Shown: positions 8,359 through 17,643, counted from the stretch's first letter. The stretch: 64,000 nucleotides of DNA from Pseudomonas sp. MWU15-20650 (GCF_023242475.1 NZ_JALJFG010000036.1:1-64000); one strand, 5' to 3'. Notes: a model not told the origin generated them from the letters alone. Numbers and translations are program-made.

Positions 8359-9099
8359 TTACTGCGCGTCAAACGCCTGCCCATTGATGCCGGCACTGTC
8401 CGGCCCCATCAGGTACAGGTACACCGGCATGATCTCTTCCGGTGCCGGTCGTTCCATCGGGTTTTCCCCCGGGTACGCCTGGGCTCGCATGCTGGTGCGT
8501 GTGCCGCCCGGGTTGATGCTGTTGGAGCGTACCGCCGCCACGTCGTCGAGCTCATCGGCCAGGGTTTGCATCAAGCCTTCCGTCGCGAATTTCGATACAC
8601 CGTAGGCGCCCCAGTAAGCGCGGCCTTTACGCCCGACGCTGCTGGAGGTGAACACCACCGATGCATCCTGGGACAGCTTGAGCAACGGCAGCAAGGTGCT
8701 GGTCAGCATGAACATCGCGTTGACGTTCACGTGCATCACCCGCATGAAGTTCTCGCCGGACAACTGCTCGATCGGCGTACGCGGGCCGATGATCGAGGCG
8801 TTGTGCAGCAGGCCGTCGAGGTGGCCGAACTCTTTTTCGATCATCGCGGCCAGCTCATCGTACTGATGGGGCAGGGCGGTCTCCAGGTTGAAGGGGATCA
8901 CCACCGGCTGGGGTTGGCCTGCGGCTTCGATCTCGTCATACACCTGGGCCAGGTTGGCTTCGGTCTTGCCCAGCAACAGCACCGTGGCGCCATGGGCGGC
9001 ATAGGTTTTCGCCGCTGCCGCGCCAATCCCGCGACCGGCACCGGTCACCAGAATCACCCGGCCTTTGAGCAGGTCTGGACGTGCAGAGTAATCAAACAT
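8359..9099 (-). CDS. yciK: YciK-like short-chain dehydrogenase/reductase
   Basis: This 246-residue classical SDR has the cofactor motif TGAGRGIG at residues 19-26, the structural motif HNAS near 99, and the catalytic Ser153/154, Tyr166 and Lys170 (YGVSK). The frame extends to a TTG at 9105, but the ATG at 9099 with CGAGG 9 nt upstream is the better start. YciK-type proteins are oxidoreductases of unsettled physiological substrate. In Pseudomonas this gene commonly lies next to mupP and ubiG on the same strand, as here. A REP element in the 190-bp gap from mupP may partly uncouple it. Confidence 0.85.
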   Translation of the reverse strand: MFDYSARPDLLKGRVILVTGAGRGIGAAAAKTYAAHGATVLLLGKTEANLAQVYDEIEAAGQPQPVVIPFNLETALPHQYDELAAMIEKEFGHLDGLLHNASIIGPRTPIEQLSGENFMRVMHVNVNAMFMLTSTLLPLLKLSQDASVVFTSSSVGRKGRAYWGAYGVSKFATEGLMQTLADELDDVAAVRSNSINPGGTRTSMRAQAYPGENPMERPAPEEIMPVYLYLMGPDSAGINGQAFDAQ

Positions 9100-9163
9100 A
9101 AACAACCTCGACAGAATTCAGCAGGTTTACGTACACCCATCTTAAAAACAGTGAAGACCCAAC

Positions 9164-9253
9164 GGTGGGAGGGGGCTTGCTCCCGATAGCAGAGTGTCAG
9201 CCACTGCATGTATTGACTGACCCACCGCCATCGGGAGCAAGCCCCTCTCACAT
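9164..9253. repeat. Paired REP element between mupP and yciK
   Basis: The left arm GTGGGAGGGGGCTTGCTCCCGAT faces ATCGGGAGCAAGCCCCTCTCAC on the right. The inner part carries the GAGTGTCAGCC...GGCTGAC-like stem also seen in the element at 16408. Confidence 0.8.
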
Positions 9254-9289
9254 TGTGATCTTTCATCGGTCAGCAAGATCAGTGAGCCA

Positions 9290-9961
9290 TCAGCAACTGC
9301 ACAGTGCGCTATCGAGCACCTTGCGCAGTTCCAGTGGGTGATCCACCACGACATCGGCGCCCCAGTTGCGTGGGTTGTCGTCCGGATGGATGTAGCCGAA
9401 CGTCACCGCCGCCGTGCGGGTGCCGGCATCGCGACCGGACTCGATGTCGCGCAGGTCATCCCCCACGAACAGCACGCTGGCGGGGTCCAGGTCGAGCATC
9501 TTGCATGCCAGGATCAGCGGCTCCGGGTCCGGCTTGCTGTTCTTCACGTGGTCCGGGCAGATCAGCAGGGCCGAACGCTCGGCCAGGCCCAGTTGCTGCA
9601 TGATCGGCTCGGCAAAGCGCAGTGGCTTGTTGGTGACTACGCCCCAGACCAGCTTGGATTTTTCGATGTCTTCCAGCAGTTCGGCCATGCCGTCGAACAG
9701 TTTGCTGTGGATTGCGCAGCCCTTGAGGTAGCGCTCGAGGAATTCCAGGCGCAGTGCTTCGAAACCTGGGGATTCCGGGTCCATCGAAAAGGTCACGGCG
9801 ACCATCGCCCGTGCGCCACCGGAGATCTCGTCGCGGATGTGCTGGGGGTTGATCGGCGCCAGGTCGCGGTCAGCGCGCATGGCCTGGCAGATGGCGATAA
9901 AGTCCGGCGCGGTGTCCAGCAGGGTACCGTCCATATCGAAGAGAACCGCTCGCAACTTCAC
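9290..9961 (-). CDS. mupP: N-acetylmuramic acid 6-phosphate phosphatase (MupP), HAD family
   Basis: This 223-residue HAD phosphatase has the nucleophile motif DMDGT (Asp9, Asp11), a helical cap, the lysine motif in KPDPEP, and the metal motif VGDDLRD. Genes of this type beside ubiG were long called gph (phosphoglycolate phosphatase). In pseudomonads the encoded enzyme was shown to dephosphorylate MurNAc-6-phosphate in the peptidoglycan recycling route that bypasses MurA and lowers fosfomycin sensitivity. It starts 5 bp after the ubiG stop, so the two are co-transcribed. Gph activity cannot be excluded from sequence alone. Confidence 0.85.
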   Translation of the reverse strand: MKLRAVLFDMDGTLLDTAPDFIAICQAMRADRDLAPINPQHIRDEISGGARAMVAVTFSMDPESPGFEALRLEFLERYLKGCAIHSKLFDGMAELLEDIEKSKLVWGVVTNKPLRFAEPIMQQLGLAERSALLICPDHVKNSKPDPEPLILACKMLDLDPASVLFVGDDLRDIESGRDAGTRTAAVTFGYIHPDDNPRNWGADVVVDHPLELRKVLDSALCSC

Positions 9962-9965
9962 AGGC

Positions 9966-10664
9966 TTACTCCTCGCGCAGGGTCTGGATCATGTAGTTGA
10001 CGTCAACGTCGCTGGCCAGCTTGTAGTGCTTGGTCAGTGGGTTGTAGGTCAGGCCGATGATGTCCTTGACGGTCAGCCCGGCCTGGCGGCTCCACGCACC
10101 CAGCTCGGACGGGCGGATGAATTTTTTGAAGTCATGGGTGCCGCGCGGCAGCAGCTTCATGATGTATTCGGCGCCGATGATCGCGAACAGGTAAGCCTTG
10201 GGGTTGCGGTTGATGGTGGAGAAGAACACCTGGCCGCCCGGCTTGACCATGCGGAAGCAGGCGCGGATCACCGAGGAAGGGTCCGGCACGTGCTCGAGCA
10301 TCTCAAGGCAGGTGACCACGTCGAACTGCTCAGGCATTTCCTCGGCCAGGTCTTCGGCGGTGATCTGCCGGTACTCCACGCTCACGCCCGATTCCAGTTG
10401 GTGCAGCTGGGCCACGGCCAGCGGCGCTTCGCCCATGTCGATGCCCATCACGGTAGCGCCGCGCTGGGCCATGGCCTCACTGAGGATGCCGCCACCGCAA
10501 CCGACGTCCAGCACCTTTTTGCCGGCCAGGTTGACGCGTTCGTCAATCCAGTTGACTCGCAACGGGTTGATATCGTGCAGCGGCTTGAACTCGCTTTCGC
10601 GGTCCCACCAGCGGTGAGCCAGGGCTTCGAACTTGGCGATTTCGGCGTGATCGACGTTACTCAT
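9966..10664 (-). CDS. ubiG: Ubiquinone biosynthesis O-methyltransferase UbiG
   Basis: This 232-residue protein has the class I methyltransferase motif VLDVGCGGG at residues 51-59 and the UbiG-specific N-terminal segment FEALAHRWWDRESEFKPLH. It carries out both O-methylation steps of ubiquinone synthesis at the inner membrane surface. The length matches E. coli UbiG closely. It is the first gene of the ubiG-mupP pair. Confidence 0.95.
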   Translation of the reverse strand: MSNVDHAEIAKFEALAHRWWDRESEFKPLHDINPLRVNWIDERVNLAGKKVLDVGCGGGILSEAMAQRGATVMGIDMGEAPLAVAQLHQLESGVSVEYRQITAEDLAEEMPEQFDVVTCLEMLEHVPDPSSVIRACFRMVKPGGQVFFSTINRNPKAYLFAIIGAEYIMKLLPRGTHDFKKFIRPSELGAWSRQAGLTVKDIIGLTYNPLTKHYKLASDVDVNYMIQTLREE

Positions 10665-10728
10665 GGTGCATCCTCTAAATCTGATAAATCGGTTTGCAGG
10701 TTCCGAACCCAGGGGGTCAGCGCCAGCG

Positions 10729-12060
10729 TTATTCGTGATGCCCGCTGATGCGTTGGCCCCAGGCGATGGCCGTGGCGGTCAACTGGGGTTCGTCCATGCG
10801 GGTCAATTGCCGGTCGTCGAGCAATTGCTTGCCGGCGACCCAAAGGTGTTTCACGCAATCGCGCCCGGTGGCATATATAAGCTGTGAGACCGGATCGTAG
10901 ATCGGTTGTTGCGCCAGCCCCGACAGATCAAAAGCGACCATGTCCGCCGCCTTGCCGACTTCCAGCGAGCCAATCTCGCTTTCCAGGCCCATGGCCCGCG
11001 CACCGTTGAGGGTGGCCATGCGCAATGCGCGGTGGGCATCCAGGGCGGTGGCGGAACCGGCAACGGCCTTGGCCAGCATCGCGGCGGTGCGGGTTTCGCC
11101 CAGCAGGTCCAGGTCATTGTTGCTGGCGGCGCCGTCGGTGCCGATGGCCACATTGACCCCAGCCTGCCACAGACGCTCCACCGGGCAAAAGCCGCTGGCC
11201 AGTTTCAGGTTCGATTCCGGGCAATGGATGATGCTGGTGTTGCTTTCTACCAGCAAAGCCAGGTCATCCTCGCTGATTTGGGTCATATGAACGGCCTGGA
11301 AGCGTGGGCCCAGTAGCCCGAGGCGGCCCAGGCGCGCCAATGGCCGCTCGCCGCTCTTCTCGACGGCCTGTTGGACCTCGAACGCGGTTTCGTGCACATG
11401 CATATGGATCGTGGCATCCAGCTCTTCGGCGATCACCCGGATTTTTTCCAGGTTGTCATCGCTCACGGTGTAGGGCGCGTGAGGGCCGAAGGCGATCTTG
11501 ATGCGTGGGTGGTGCTTGAGGTCGCCGAACAGCTCGACACCCTGGCGAATGGCCTCATCGGCGCTGCCGGCGCCGGGCGTCGGGAAGTCGAGGATCGGAA
11601 TCGCGATCTGTGCGCGTATGCCGCTGTTGTGCACGCAGTCGCTGGCGACCTTGGGGTAGAAGTACATGTCGCTGAAGCACGTGATGCCGCCCTTGAGCTG
11701 TTCGGCGATGGCCAGGTCGGTGCCGTCACGCACGAACGCTTCGTCGACCCACTTGGCCTCGGCGGGCCAGATGTGTTTCTCCAGCCAGGTCATCAGCGGC
11801 AGGTCGTCGGCCAGGCCACGAAACAGGCTCATTGCCGCATGGCCGTGGGCATTGATCAGGCCGGGGCTGAGCAGCATGCCGGGCAGCTCGCGAACTTCGC
11901 TGGCTGCCAGCTTCAAGGCCGCGGCCCGTGGCCCGATAAAGGCAATGCGCCCATCGCGGATGCCCAGGCCATGTTCCTTCAGTACCACGCCGGCAGGTTC
12001 GACAGGTACCAGCCAGGTCGGCAGCAGCAACACGTCGAGCGGGGCGGCAGTAGAGGTCAT
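10729..12060 (-). CDS. mtaD: TRZ/ATZ-family amidohydrolase, probable 5'-methylthioadenosine deaminase
   Basis: This 443-residue metal-dependent deaminase belongs to the MtaD/SAH deaminase family. The metal ligands HGH are at His72 and His74, further ligands appear in HMHVHE, and the GTDGAASNNDLDL motif holds the catalytic Asp. In P. aeruginosa the homologue next to mtnA and gyrA deaminates methylthioadenosine to methylthioinosine, which a dedicated phosphorylase then splits to give the MtnA substrate. Here it is transcribed divergently from mtnA with a 109-bp shared promoter region, so the two steps probably belong to one pathway. SAH or guanine deamination cannot be ruled out. Confidence 0.87.
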   Translation of the reverse strand: MTSTAAPLDVLLLPTWLVPVEPAGVVLKEHGLGIRDGRIAFIGPRAAALKLAASEVRELPGMLLSPGLINAHGHAAMSLFRGLADDLPLMTWLEKHIWPAEAKWVDEAFVRDGTDLAIAEQLKGGITCFSDMYFYPKVASDCVHNSGIRAQIAIPILDFPTPGAGSADEAIRQGVELFGDLKHHPRIKIAFGPHAPYTVSDDNLEKIRVIAEELDATIHMHVHETAFEVQQAVEKSGERPLARLGRLGLLGPRFQAVHMTQISEDDLALLVESNTSIIHCPESNLKLASGFCPVERLWQAGVNVAIGTDGAASNNDLDLLGETRTAAMLAKAVAGSATALDAHRALRMATLNGARAMGLESEIGSLEVGKAADMVAFDLSGLAQQPIYDPVSQLIYATGRDCVKHLWVAGKQLLDDRQLTRMDEPQLTATAIAWGQRISGHHE

Positions 12061-12130
12061 CGCAGGCTTCTTCCCGGGCAGCTATAAAAGAAGGGCGAAG
12101 TATACCCGAGCGTCCTGGCTGGCGGATCGC

Positions 12131-12136
12131 TATAAT
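12131..12136 (+). promoter_or_regulatory. Possible -10 box of the mtnA promoter
   Basis: A perfect TATAAT lies 34 bp before the mtnA ATG. No convincing -35 hexamer is seen at 17 bp spacing, so the assignment rests on the -10 match and position. Confidence 0.35.
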
Positions 12137-12169
12137 CGGCGGCTTTTGTTCATGAGTGCGGGGTAAGGG

Positions 12170-13240
12170 ATGCGCGACCGACTGTTAGCTGCAGAGAAAG
12201 TGAAGGCCATCGATTGGCGTGATGGCGCGCTGTATCTGCTCGACCAGCGTGTTTTGCCGTCCCGGGAGAGCTGGGTGGCTTGCAACACGGTTGAGGCGGT
12301 GGCCGAGGCTATCCGCTCGATGACCGTGCGGGGTGCGTCGGCTATCGGAATCACCGCAGCCTATGGCCTGGTCCTGGCAGCTCGCAAGCGTGTCGCTGAG
12401 GGAGGGGACTGGCAAGCCGCGTGGGAAGAAGACTACGCACTGCTGGCCGATACGCGTCCGACCGCATCGAATCTGTTCTGGGCCTTGAAGCGCATGCGCG
12501 ACCGTCTGGATCGCCTCAAAAAGCACGCCGACCCGCTGGCGGCGCTGGAAGCCGAAGCTGTCGCGATCCATGACAGTGATCGGGTGGCCAACCTGACGAT
12601 GGCCCAGTTGGGCGTCGAGCTGATCCGCAAGCACCAGGGCAATGCCCAGGCGATCCTGACCCATGGCAATGCCGGCGCGCTCGCCACGGGTGGTGTCGGC
12701 ACGGCACTCGGGGTGATTCGCGCCGCGTTTCTGGAGGGCATGGTCGAGCAGGTTTACGTCAACGAAACCCGGCCTTGGCTGCAAGGTTCGCGGCTGACGG
12801 CCTGGGAACTGGCGGGCGAGGGCATTCCGGTCCGGCTGAATGCGGACTCGGCGGGTGCGCATATCCTCAAGACCAAAGGTGTGACGTGGGTGGTTGTCGG
12901 CGCCGATTGCATCGCCGCCAACGGTGATGTGATCAGCAAGATCGGCACCTATCAGTTGGCGGTCTGCGCCATGCACCATGGCGTGCGCTTCATGGTGGTG
13001 GCGCCGAGCTCTACCCTCGATCTGATGATGGCCACAGGTGATGATGCCGCCTTGGAAGAGCGCGATGCCAGTGAGTTGTTGGACGTCAACGGCCAGCGGT
13101 TGGAGGTGAATGCCTTCAACCCGGTGTTTGATGTAACCCCGGCCGACCTGATCGACGTGATCGTGACCGAAAAAGGCATTGTCGAACGGCCGGACGCGGC
13201 CAAGCTGGCCAAGTTGATGTGCCGTAAGCGCCTGCATTGA
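12170..13240 (+). CDS. mtnA: Methylthioribose-1-phosphate isomerase-like protein, altered active-site motifs
   Basis: MtnA converts 5-methylthioribose 1-phosphate to the ribulose form in methionine salvage. The 356-residue protein aligns along the whole family, including ETRPWLQGSRLTAWEL and ANGD...KIGTYQLA. Three normally conserved motifs are changed. RGAPAIG reads RGASAIG (Ser57). THCN reads THGN, so the Cys shown to be catalytic in the B. subtilis enzyme (Cys160) is Gly166. GADRI reads GADCI (Cys247), though the catalytic Asp (Asp246) is kept. The frame is intact and the C-terminus normal. Either the enzyme works differently, has another substrate, or is impaired. It is transcribed away from mtaD. 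Confidence 0.85.
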   Translation: MRDRLLAAEKVKAIDWRDGALYLLDQRVLPSRESWVACNTVEAVAEAIRSMTVRGASAIGITAAYGLVLAARKRVAEGGDWQAAWEEDYALLADTRPTASNLFWALKRMRDRLDRLKKHADPLAALEAEAVAIHDSDRVANLTMAQLGVELIRKHQGNAQAILTHGNAGALATGGVGTALGVIRAAFLEGMVEQVYVNETRPWLQGSRLTAWELAGEGIPVRLNADSAGAHILKTKGVTWVVVGADCIAANGDVISKIGTYQLAVCAMHHGVRFMVVAPSSTLDLMMATGDDAALEERDASELLDVNGQRLEVNAFNPVFDVTPADLIDVIVTEKGIVERPDAAKLAKLMCRKRLH

Positions 13241-13265
13241 GGGCTGTAGTGCCTGTCAGATTGCA

Positions 13266-13338
13266 ATCGGGGGCAAGCCCCCTCCCACACTTGGGCTGTG
13301 AACACATTCAAATGTGGGAGGGGGCTTGCCCCCGATTG
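13266..13338. repeat. Paired REP element after mtnA
   Basis: The arms ATCGGGGGCAAGCCCCC and its inverse GGGGGCTTGCCCCCGAT, with inner CTCCCACAC/GTGGGAG, form a long near-perfect palindrome. The rest of the 420-bp gap up to gyrA holds the presumed gyrA promoter region, in which I see no clear hexamers. Confidence 0.8.
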
Positions 13339-13662
13339 GTCATCAAAGTCAATAATTCTCTCGGATCTGCCCCCTTAAAATTGCATCAACCCAGCTCTGA
13401 GCCCCTCTCGTCCCCCTCAAGCCTGTCATCCGTCAACTTACTATGCTCCATGCGCATCAGGGGGATAGGTGCGTGGCGGCGATTGTGATAACATCCGGCG
13501 GTTTCCAGGGTTGCCCCGAGGGGTGGCCTATAACGTGCAGATCCGTGTCATAACTCGTTGATTTGTCGTAAGTCGTTGTCAGGCACTCTGCCGGCAGCGG
13601 CGAGCTTCGTTCGTCCCATAGGATGTGACGAGGTTTCACCCGAAAAAGGAATCAGGCTTCTC

Positions 13663-16326
13663 ATGGGCGAACTGGCCAAAGAAATCCTCCCGGTCAATAT
13701 CGAAGACGAGCTGAAACAGTCCTACCTCGACTACGCGATGAGCGTAATTGTCGGTCGGGCACTGCCTGATGCGCGCGATGGCTTGAAGCCCGTGCATCGG
13801 CGTGTGCTGTTCGCGATGAGCGAGCTGGGTAACGACTGGAACAAGCCGTACAAGAAATCTGCCCGTGTTGTCGGTGACGTGATCGGTAAGTATCACCCTC
13901 ACGGCGACACTGCGGTGTACGACACCATCGTTCGGATGGCCCAGCCGTTTTCCCTGCGCTACCTGCTGGTAGATGGCCAGGGCAACTTCGGTTCGGTCGA
14001 CGGCGACAACGCCGCGGCCATGCGATACACCGAAGTGCGCATGACCAAGCTGGCGCACGAGCTGCTGGCCGACCTGCATAAAGAAACCGTGGACTGGGTG
14101 CCGAACTACGACGGCACCGAGATGATCCCGGCTGTCATGCCCACCAAGATTCCCAACCTGTTGGTCAACGGCTCCAGCGGTATCGCCGTGGGCATGGCCA
14201 CCAATATCCCGCCGCACAACCTCGGTGAAGTCATCGATGGTTGCCTGGCCCTTATCGACAACCCTGAGCTGACCGTCGATGAGCTGATGCAATACATCCC
14301 GGGCCCGGACTTCCCGACCGCTGCGATCATCAATGGTCGCGCCGGTATCATCGAAGCCTACCGTACCGGTCGCGGCCGCATTTACATGCGCGCCCGCTCG
14401 ATGATCGAAGACATCGACAAGGTCGGTGGCCGCCAGCAGATCGTCATCACCGAACTGCCTTACCAGTTGAACAAGGCGCGTCTGATCGAGAAGATCGCCG
14501 AGCTGGTAAAAGAGAAGAAGCTGGAAGGCATCACCGAGCTGCGCGACGAGTCCGACAAAGACGGTATGCGCGTGGTGATCGAGCTGCGTCGTGGTGAAGT
14601 GCCTGAGGTGATCCTCAACAACCTCTACGCTCAGACCCAGCTGCAAAGCGTGTTTGGTATCAACGTGGTGGCACTGATCGACGGTCGCCCACGTATCCTG
14701 AACCTCAAGGATCTGCTGGAAGCCTTCGTACGTCACCGTCGCGAAGTGGTCACCCGTCGTACCGTGTTCGAACTGCGCAAGGCTCGCGAGCGTGGGCACA
14801 TCCTGGAAGGCCAGGCGGTGGCACTGTCGAACATCGACCCGGTGATCGCCCTGATCAAGGCCTCGCCAACCCCGTCGGAAGCCAAGGAAGCGCTGATCAG
14901 CACGCCTTGGGAATCCAGCGCCGTGGTGGCCATGGTCGAACGTGCCGGTGCCGACTCCTGCCGTCCGGAGACCCTGGACCCGCAATACGGCCTGCGTGAA
15001 GGCAAGTACTTCCTGTCGCCGGAACAGGCCCAGGCCATCCTGGAGCTGCGCCTGCACCGCCTGACCGGCCTGGAGCACGAGAAGCTGCTGGCCGAGTACC
15101 AGGAGATCCTCAACCAGATCGGCGAGTTGATCCGCATCCTCAGCAGCGCCGTGCGCCTGATGGAAGTGATCCGCGAAGAACTGGAAGTGATCCGCGCCGA
15201 ATACGGCGATGTGCGCCGCACCGAGATCCTCGATGCGCGCCTCGACCTGACCCTGGGTGACATGATCCCGGAAGAAGAGCGCGTGGTGACCATCTCCCAC
15301 GGTGGCTACGCCAAGACCCAGCCATTGGCTGCGTACCAGGCCCAGCGCCGTGGCGGTAAAGGTAAGTCGGCTACCGGCGTGAAGGATGAGGACTACATCG
15401 CTCACCTGCTGGTCGCCAACAGCCACACCACGCTGCTGCTGTTCTCCAGCAAGGGCAAGGTGTACTGGCTCAAGACCTACGAAATCCCGGAAGCCTCCCG
15501 TGCTGCCCGTGGTCGTCCGTTGGTCAACCTGCTGCCGCTGGACAGTGATGAATACATCACCACCATGTTGCCGGTCGACGAATACACCGAAGGTCACTTC
15601 ATCTTCATGGCTACCGCCAAAGGCACCGTGAAGAAGACCCCGCTGGAATCCTTCAGCCGTCAGCGCAGCGTGGGCCTGATTGCCCTGGAGCTGGACGAAG
15701 GCGACGTACTGATTTCGGCCGCCATCACCGATGGCGAGCGTGAAGTCATGCTGTTCTCCGACGGCGGCAAAGTGACGCGCTTCAAGGAATCCGACGTGCG
15801 CGCCATGGGCCGTACCGCCCGCGGTGTACGCGGTATGCGCCTGCCGGAAGGGCAGAAGCTGATTTCGATGCTGATCCCGGAAGAAGGCAGCCAGATCCTC
15901 ACCGCTTCGGCGCGTGGTTATGGCAAGCGTACTGCCATCAGCGAGTTCCCGGAGTACAAGCGCGGCGGCCAGGGTGTTATCGCCATGGTCAGCAACGACC
16001 GCAACGGCCGTCTGGTTGGCGCGGTACAGGTGCTCGATGGCGAGGAAATCATGCTGATTTCCGACCAGGGCACCCTGGTGCGTACCCGTGTGGCTGAAGT
16101 CTCGAGCCTGGGGCGTAACACCCAGGGCGTGACGCTGATCAAGCTGGCCAACGACGAAACGCTGGTGGGTCTGGAGCGTGTCCAGGAACCATCGGAAGTC
16201 GAAGGCGAGGAGCTGGAAGGCGAAGAAGGGATTGCGCTTGAGGGGCAAGTGATCGGCGATGCCGATGACGGCGTCGACGAGCCAACCCTCGACGCTGCCG
16301 CAGACGAAGAAGAACCGCAGGAATAA
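13663..16326 (+). CDS. gyrA: DNA gyrase subunit A
   Basis: This 887-residue protein forms the cleaving and rejoining half of DNA gyrase (A2B2) and introduces negative supercoils. The catalytic tyrosine is Tyr122 (RYTEV). The quinolone-determining region reads HPHGDTAVYD, with Thr83 and Asp87, the wild-type pair of pseudomonads. The GyrA box QRRGGKG, needed for DNA wrapping, is present in the C-terminal beta-pinwheel region. A strongly acidic tail ends the protein. The frame is open upstream, but the ATG at 13663 preceded by AAGGA and starting MGELAKEILPVNIEDE is the family start. A hairpin terminator follows. Confidence 0.98.
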   Translation: MGELAKEILPVNIEDELKQSYLDYAMSVIVGRALPDARDGLKPVHRRVLFAMSELGNDWNKPYKKSARVVGDVIGKYHPHGDTAVYDTIVRMAQPFSLRYLLVDGQGNFGSVDGDNAAAMRYTEVRMTKLAHELLADLHKETVDWVPNYDGTEMIPAVMPTKIPNLLVNGSSGIAVGMATNIPPHNLGEVIDGCLALIDNPELTVDELMQYIPGPDFPTAAIINGRAGIIEAYRTGRGRIYMRARSMIEDIDKVGGRQQIVITELPYQLNKARLIEKIAELVKEKKLEGITELRDESDKDGMRVVIELRRGEVPEVILNNLYAQTQLQSVFGINVVALIDGRPRILNLKDLLEAFVRHRREVVTRRTVFELRKARERGHILEGQAVALSNIDPVIALIKASPTPSEAKEALISTPWESSAVVAMVERAGADSCRPETLDPQYGLREGKYFLSPEQAQAILELRLHRLTGLEHEKLLAEYQEILNQIGELIRILSSAVRLMEVIREELEVIRAEYGDVRRTEILDARLDLTLGDMIPEEERVVTISHGGYAKTQPLAAYQAQRRGGKGKSATGVKDEDYIAHLLVANSHTTLLLFSSKGKVYWLKTYEIPEASRAARGRPLVNLLPLDSDEYITTMLPVDEYTEGHFIFMATAKGTVKKTPLESFSRQRSVGLIALELDEGDVLISAAITDGEREVMLFSDGGKVTRFKESDVRAMGRTARGVRGMRLPEGQKLISMLIPEEGSQILTASARGYGKRTAISEFPEYKRGGQGVIAMVSNDRNGRLVGAVQVLDGEEIMLISDQGTLVRTRVAEVSSLGRNTQGVTLIKLANDETLVGLERVQEPSEVEGEELEGEEGIALEGQVIGDADDGVDEPTLDAAADEEEPQE

Positions 16327-16337
16327 GCGGACACACA

Positions 16338-16369
16338 GGGGGCGGATGAAGATTCGCCCCCTTGTTGTT
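16338..16369 (+). terminator. Rho-independent terminator after gyrA
   Basis: GGGGGCG and CGCCCCC (16338-16344 and 16355-16361) form a stem, followed by the T-rich TTGTTGTTT. It lies 12 bp after the gyrA stop codon. Confidence 0.8.
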
Positions 16370-16407
16370 TGTCCGGATGGAAATATCGATACCCGTGCAG
16401 ATCCAGC

Positions 16408-16497
16408 TGTGGGAGGGGGCTTGCTCCCGATTGCGGAGTGTCAGCGGCACATAGGCTGACTGACCCACCGCCTTCGCGAGTAAGCCCGCTCCCACAC
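16408..16497. repeat. Hybrid paired REP element between gyrA and serC
   Basis: The left arm is of the GTGGGAGGGGGCTTGCTCCCGAT class. The right arm is of the TTCGCGAGTAAGCCCGCTCCCAC class, so the pair joins two REP variants. The inner stem GAGTGTCAGC/GCTGACTGACCCACC is like that at 9164-9253. Confidence 0.75.
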
Positions 16498-16557
16498 GGG
16501 ATCCGGTGTCGGCAGATATGTTTGCGTGACTACCACCAGACCAGAGTGAGATTGGAT

Positions 16558-17643
16558 GTGAGCAAGAGAGCCTATAACTTCTGTGCCGGTCCCGCGGCGC
16601 TTCCTGAAGCAGTCCTGCAGCGTGCGCAGGGTGAACTCCTCGACTGGCATGGAAAAGGCCTCTCCGTGATGGAAATGAGCCATCGCAGCGATGAGTTCGT
16701 GTCCATCGCCACCAAGGCCGAGCAGGACCTGCGCGACTTGCTGGACATCCCATCCAACTACAAAGTGTTGTTCCTGCAGGGCGGCGCCAGCCAGCAGTTC
16801 GCCCAGCTGCCGCTGAACCTGTTGCCGGAAGAAGGCACTGCCGACTATATCGACACCGGTATCTGGGGGCAGAAGGCCATTGAAGAGGCTTCCCGTTACG
16901 GTCACGTCAACGTGGCGGGCACCGCCAAGCCTTATGACTACTTCGCCATTCCCGGCCAGAACGAGTGGAAGTTGTCGAAGAATGCGTCCTACGTTCACTA
17001 CGTAGCGAACGAAACCATTGGCGGCCTGGAGTTCGACTGGGTACCTGAGGTGGGTGATGTTCCGCTGGTGTGCGACATGTCTTCGGACATTCTTTCGCGC
17101 CCGATCGATGTGTCCAGGTACGGCATGATCTACGCCGGCGCACAGAAGAACATCGGCCCGAGCGGCATCCTGGTCAATATCATTCGTGAAGACCTGCTGG
17201 GTCGCGCTCGTTCGTTGTGCCCGACCATGCTCAACTACAAGGTCGCGGCTGATAACGGCTCGATGTACAACACGCCACCTGCCTTCGCCTGGTACCTGTC
17301 GGGCCTGGTGTTCGAGTGGCTGAAAGAGCAGGGCGGTGTGGCCGCCATGGGCAAGCTCAATGAAGAGAAGAAGCGCACGCTCTACGACTTCATCGACGCC
17401 AGCGACTTGTACAGCAACCCGATCAACCTGACCGACCGTTCGTGGATGAACGTGCCGTTCCGTTTGGCCGATGATCGCCTGGACAAGCCATTCCTGGCAG
17501 GTGCTGACGCGCGTGGCCTGCTGAACCTCAAGGGCCACCGTTCGGTGGGTGGCATGCGCGCCTCCATTTATAACGCTGTCGACATCCACGCCATCAAGGC
17601 GTTGGTGGCCTACATGGCAGAGTTCGAAAAGGAACACGGCTAA
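16558..17643 (+). CDS. serC: Phosphoserine aminotransferase SerC
   Basis: SerC makes phosphoserine (serine pathway) and 4-phosphohydroxythreonine (pyridoxal phosphate pathway). The 361-residue length is standard, starting VSKRAYNFCAGPAALP from a GTG codon; an overlapping ATG at 16556 is out of frame. The PLP lysine lies in AGAQKNIGPSG, and the substrate-phosphate loop GGASQQF is present. The stop codon shares a base with the pheA start (TAATG), so the genes are coupled in a serC-pheA-hisC-tyrA/aroA-cmk operon. Confidence 0.95.
   Translation: MSKRAYNFCAGPAALPEAVLQRAQGELLDWHGKGLSVMEMSHRSDEFVSIATKAEQDLRDLLDIPSNYKVLFLQGGASQQFAQLPLNLLPEEGTADYIDTGIWGQKAIEEASRYGHVNVAGTAKPYDYFAIPGQNEWKLSKNASYVHYVANETIGGLEFDWVPEVGDVPLVCDMSSDILSRPIDVSRYGMIYAGAQKNIGPSGILVNIIREDLLGRARSLCPTMLNYKVAADNGSMYNTPPAFAWYLSGLVFEWLKEQGGVAAMGKLNEEKKRTLYDFIDASDLYSNPINLTDRSWMNVPFRLADDRLDKPFLAGADARGLLNLKGHRSVGGMRASIYNAVDIHAIKALVAYMAEFEKEHG

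Noticed and set aside
13636..16248. 870-codon open frame antisense to gyrA
   Set aside because: It mirrors a GC-rich, codon-biased gene, has no domain or ribosome site, and gyrA is unmistakable on the other strand.
13663..16326. Quinolone-resistance mutation at GyrA Thr83
   Set aside because: Thr83 is the wild-type residue in pseudomonads and Asp87 is intact, so there is no sign of resistance mutation.
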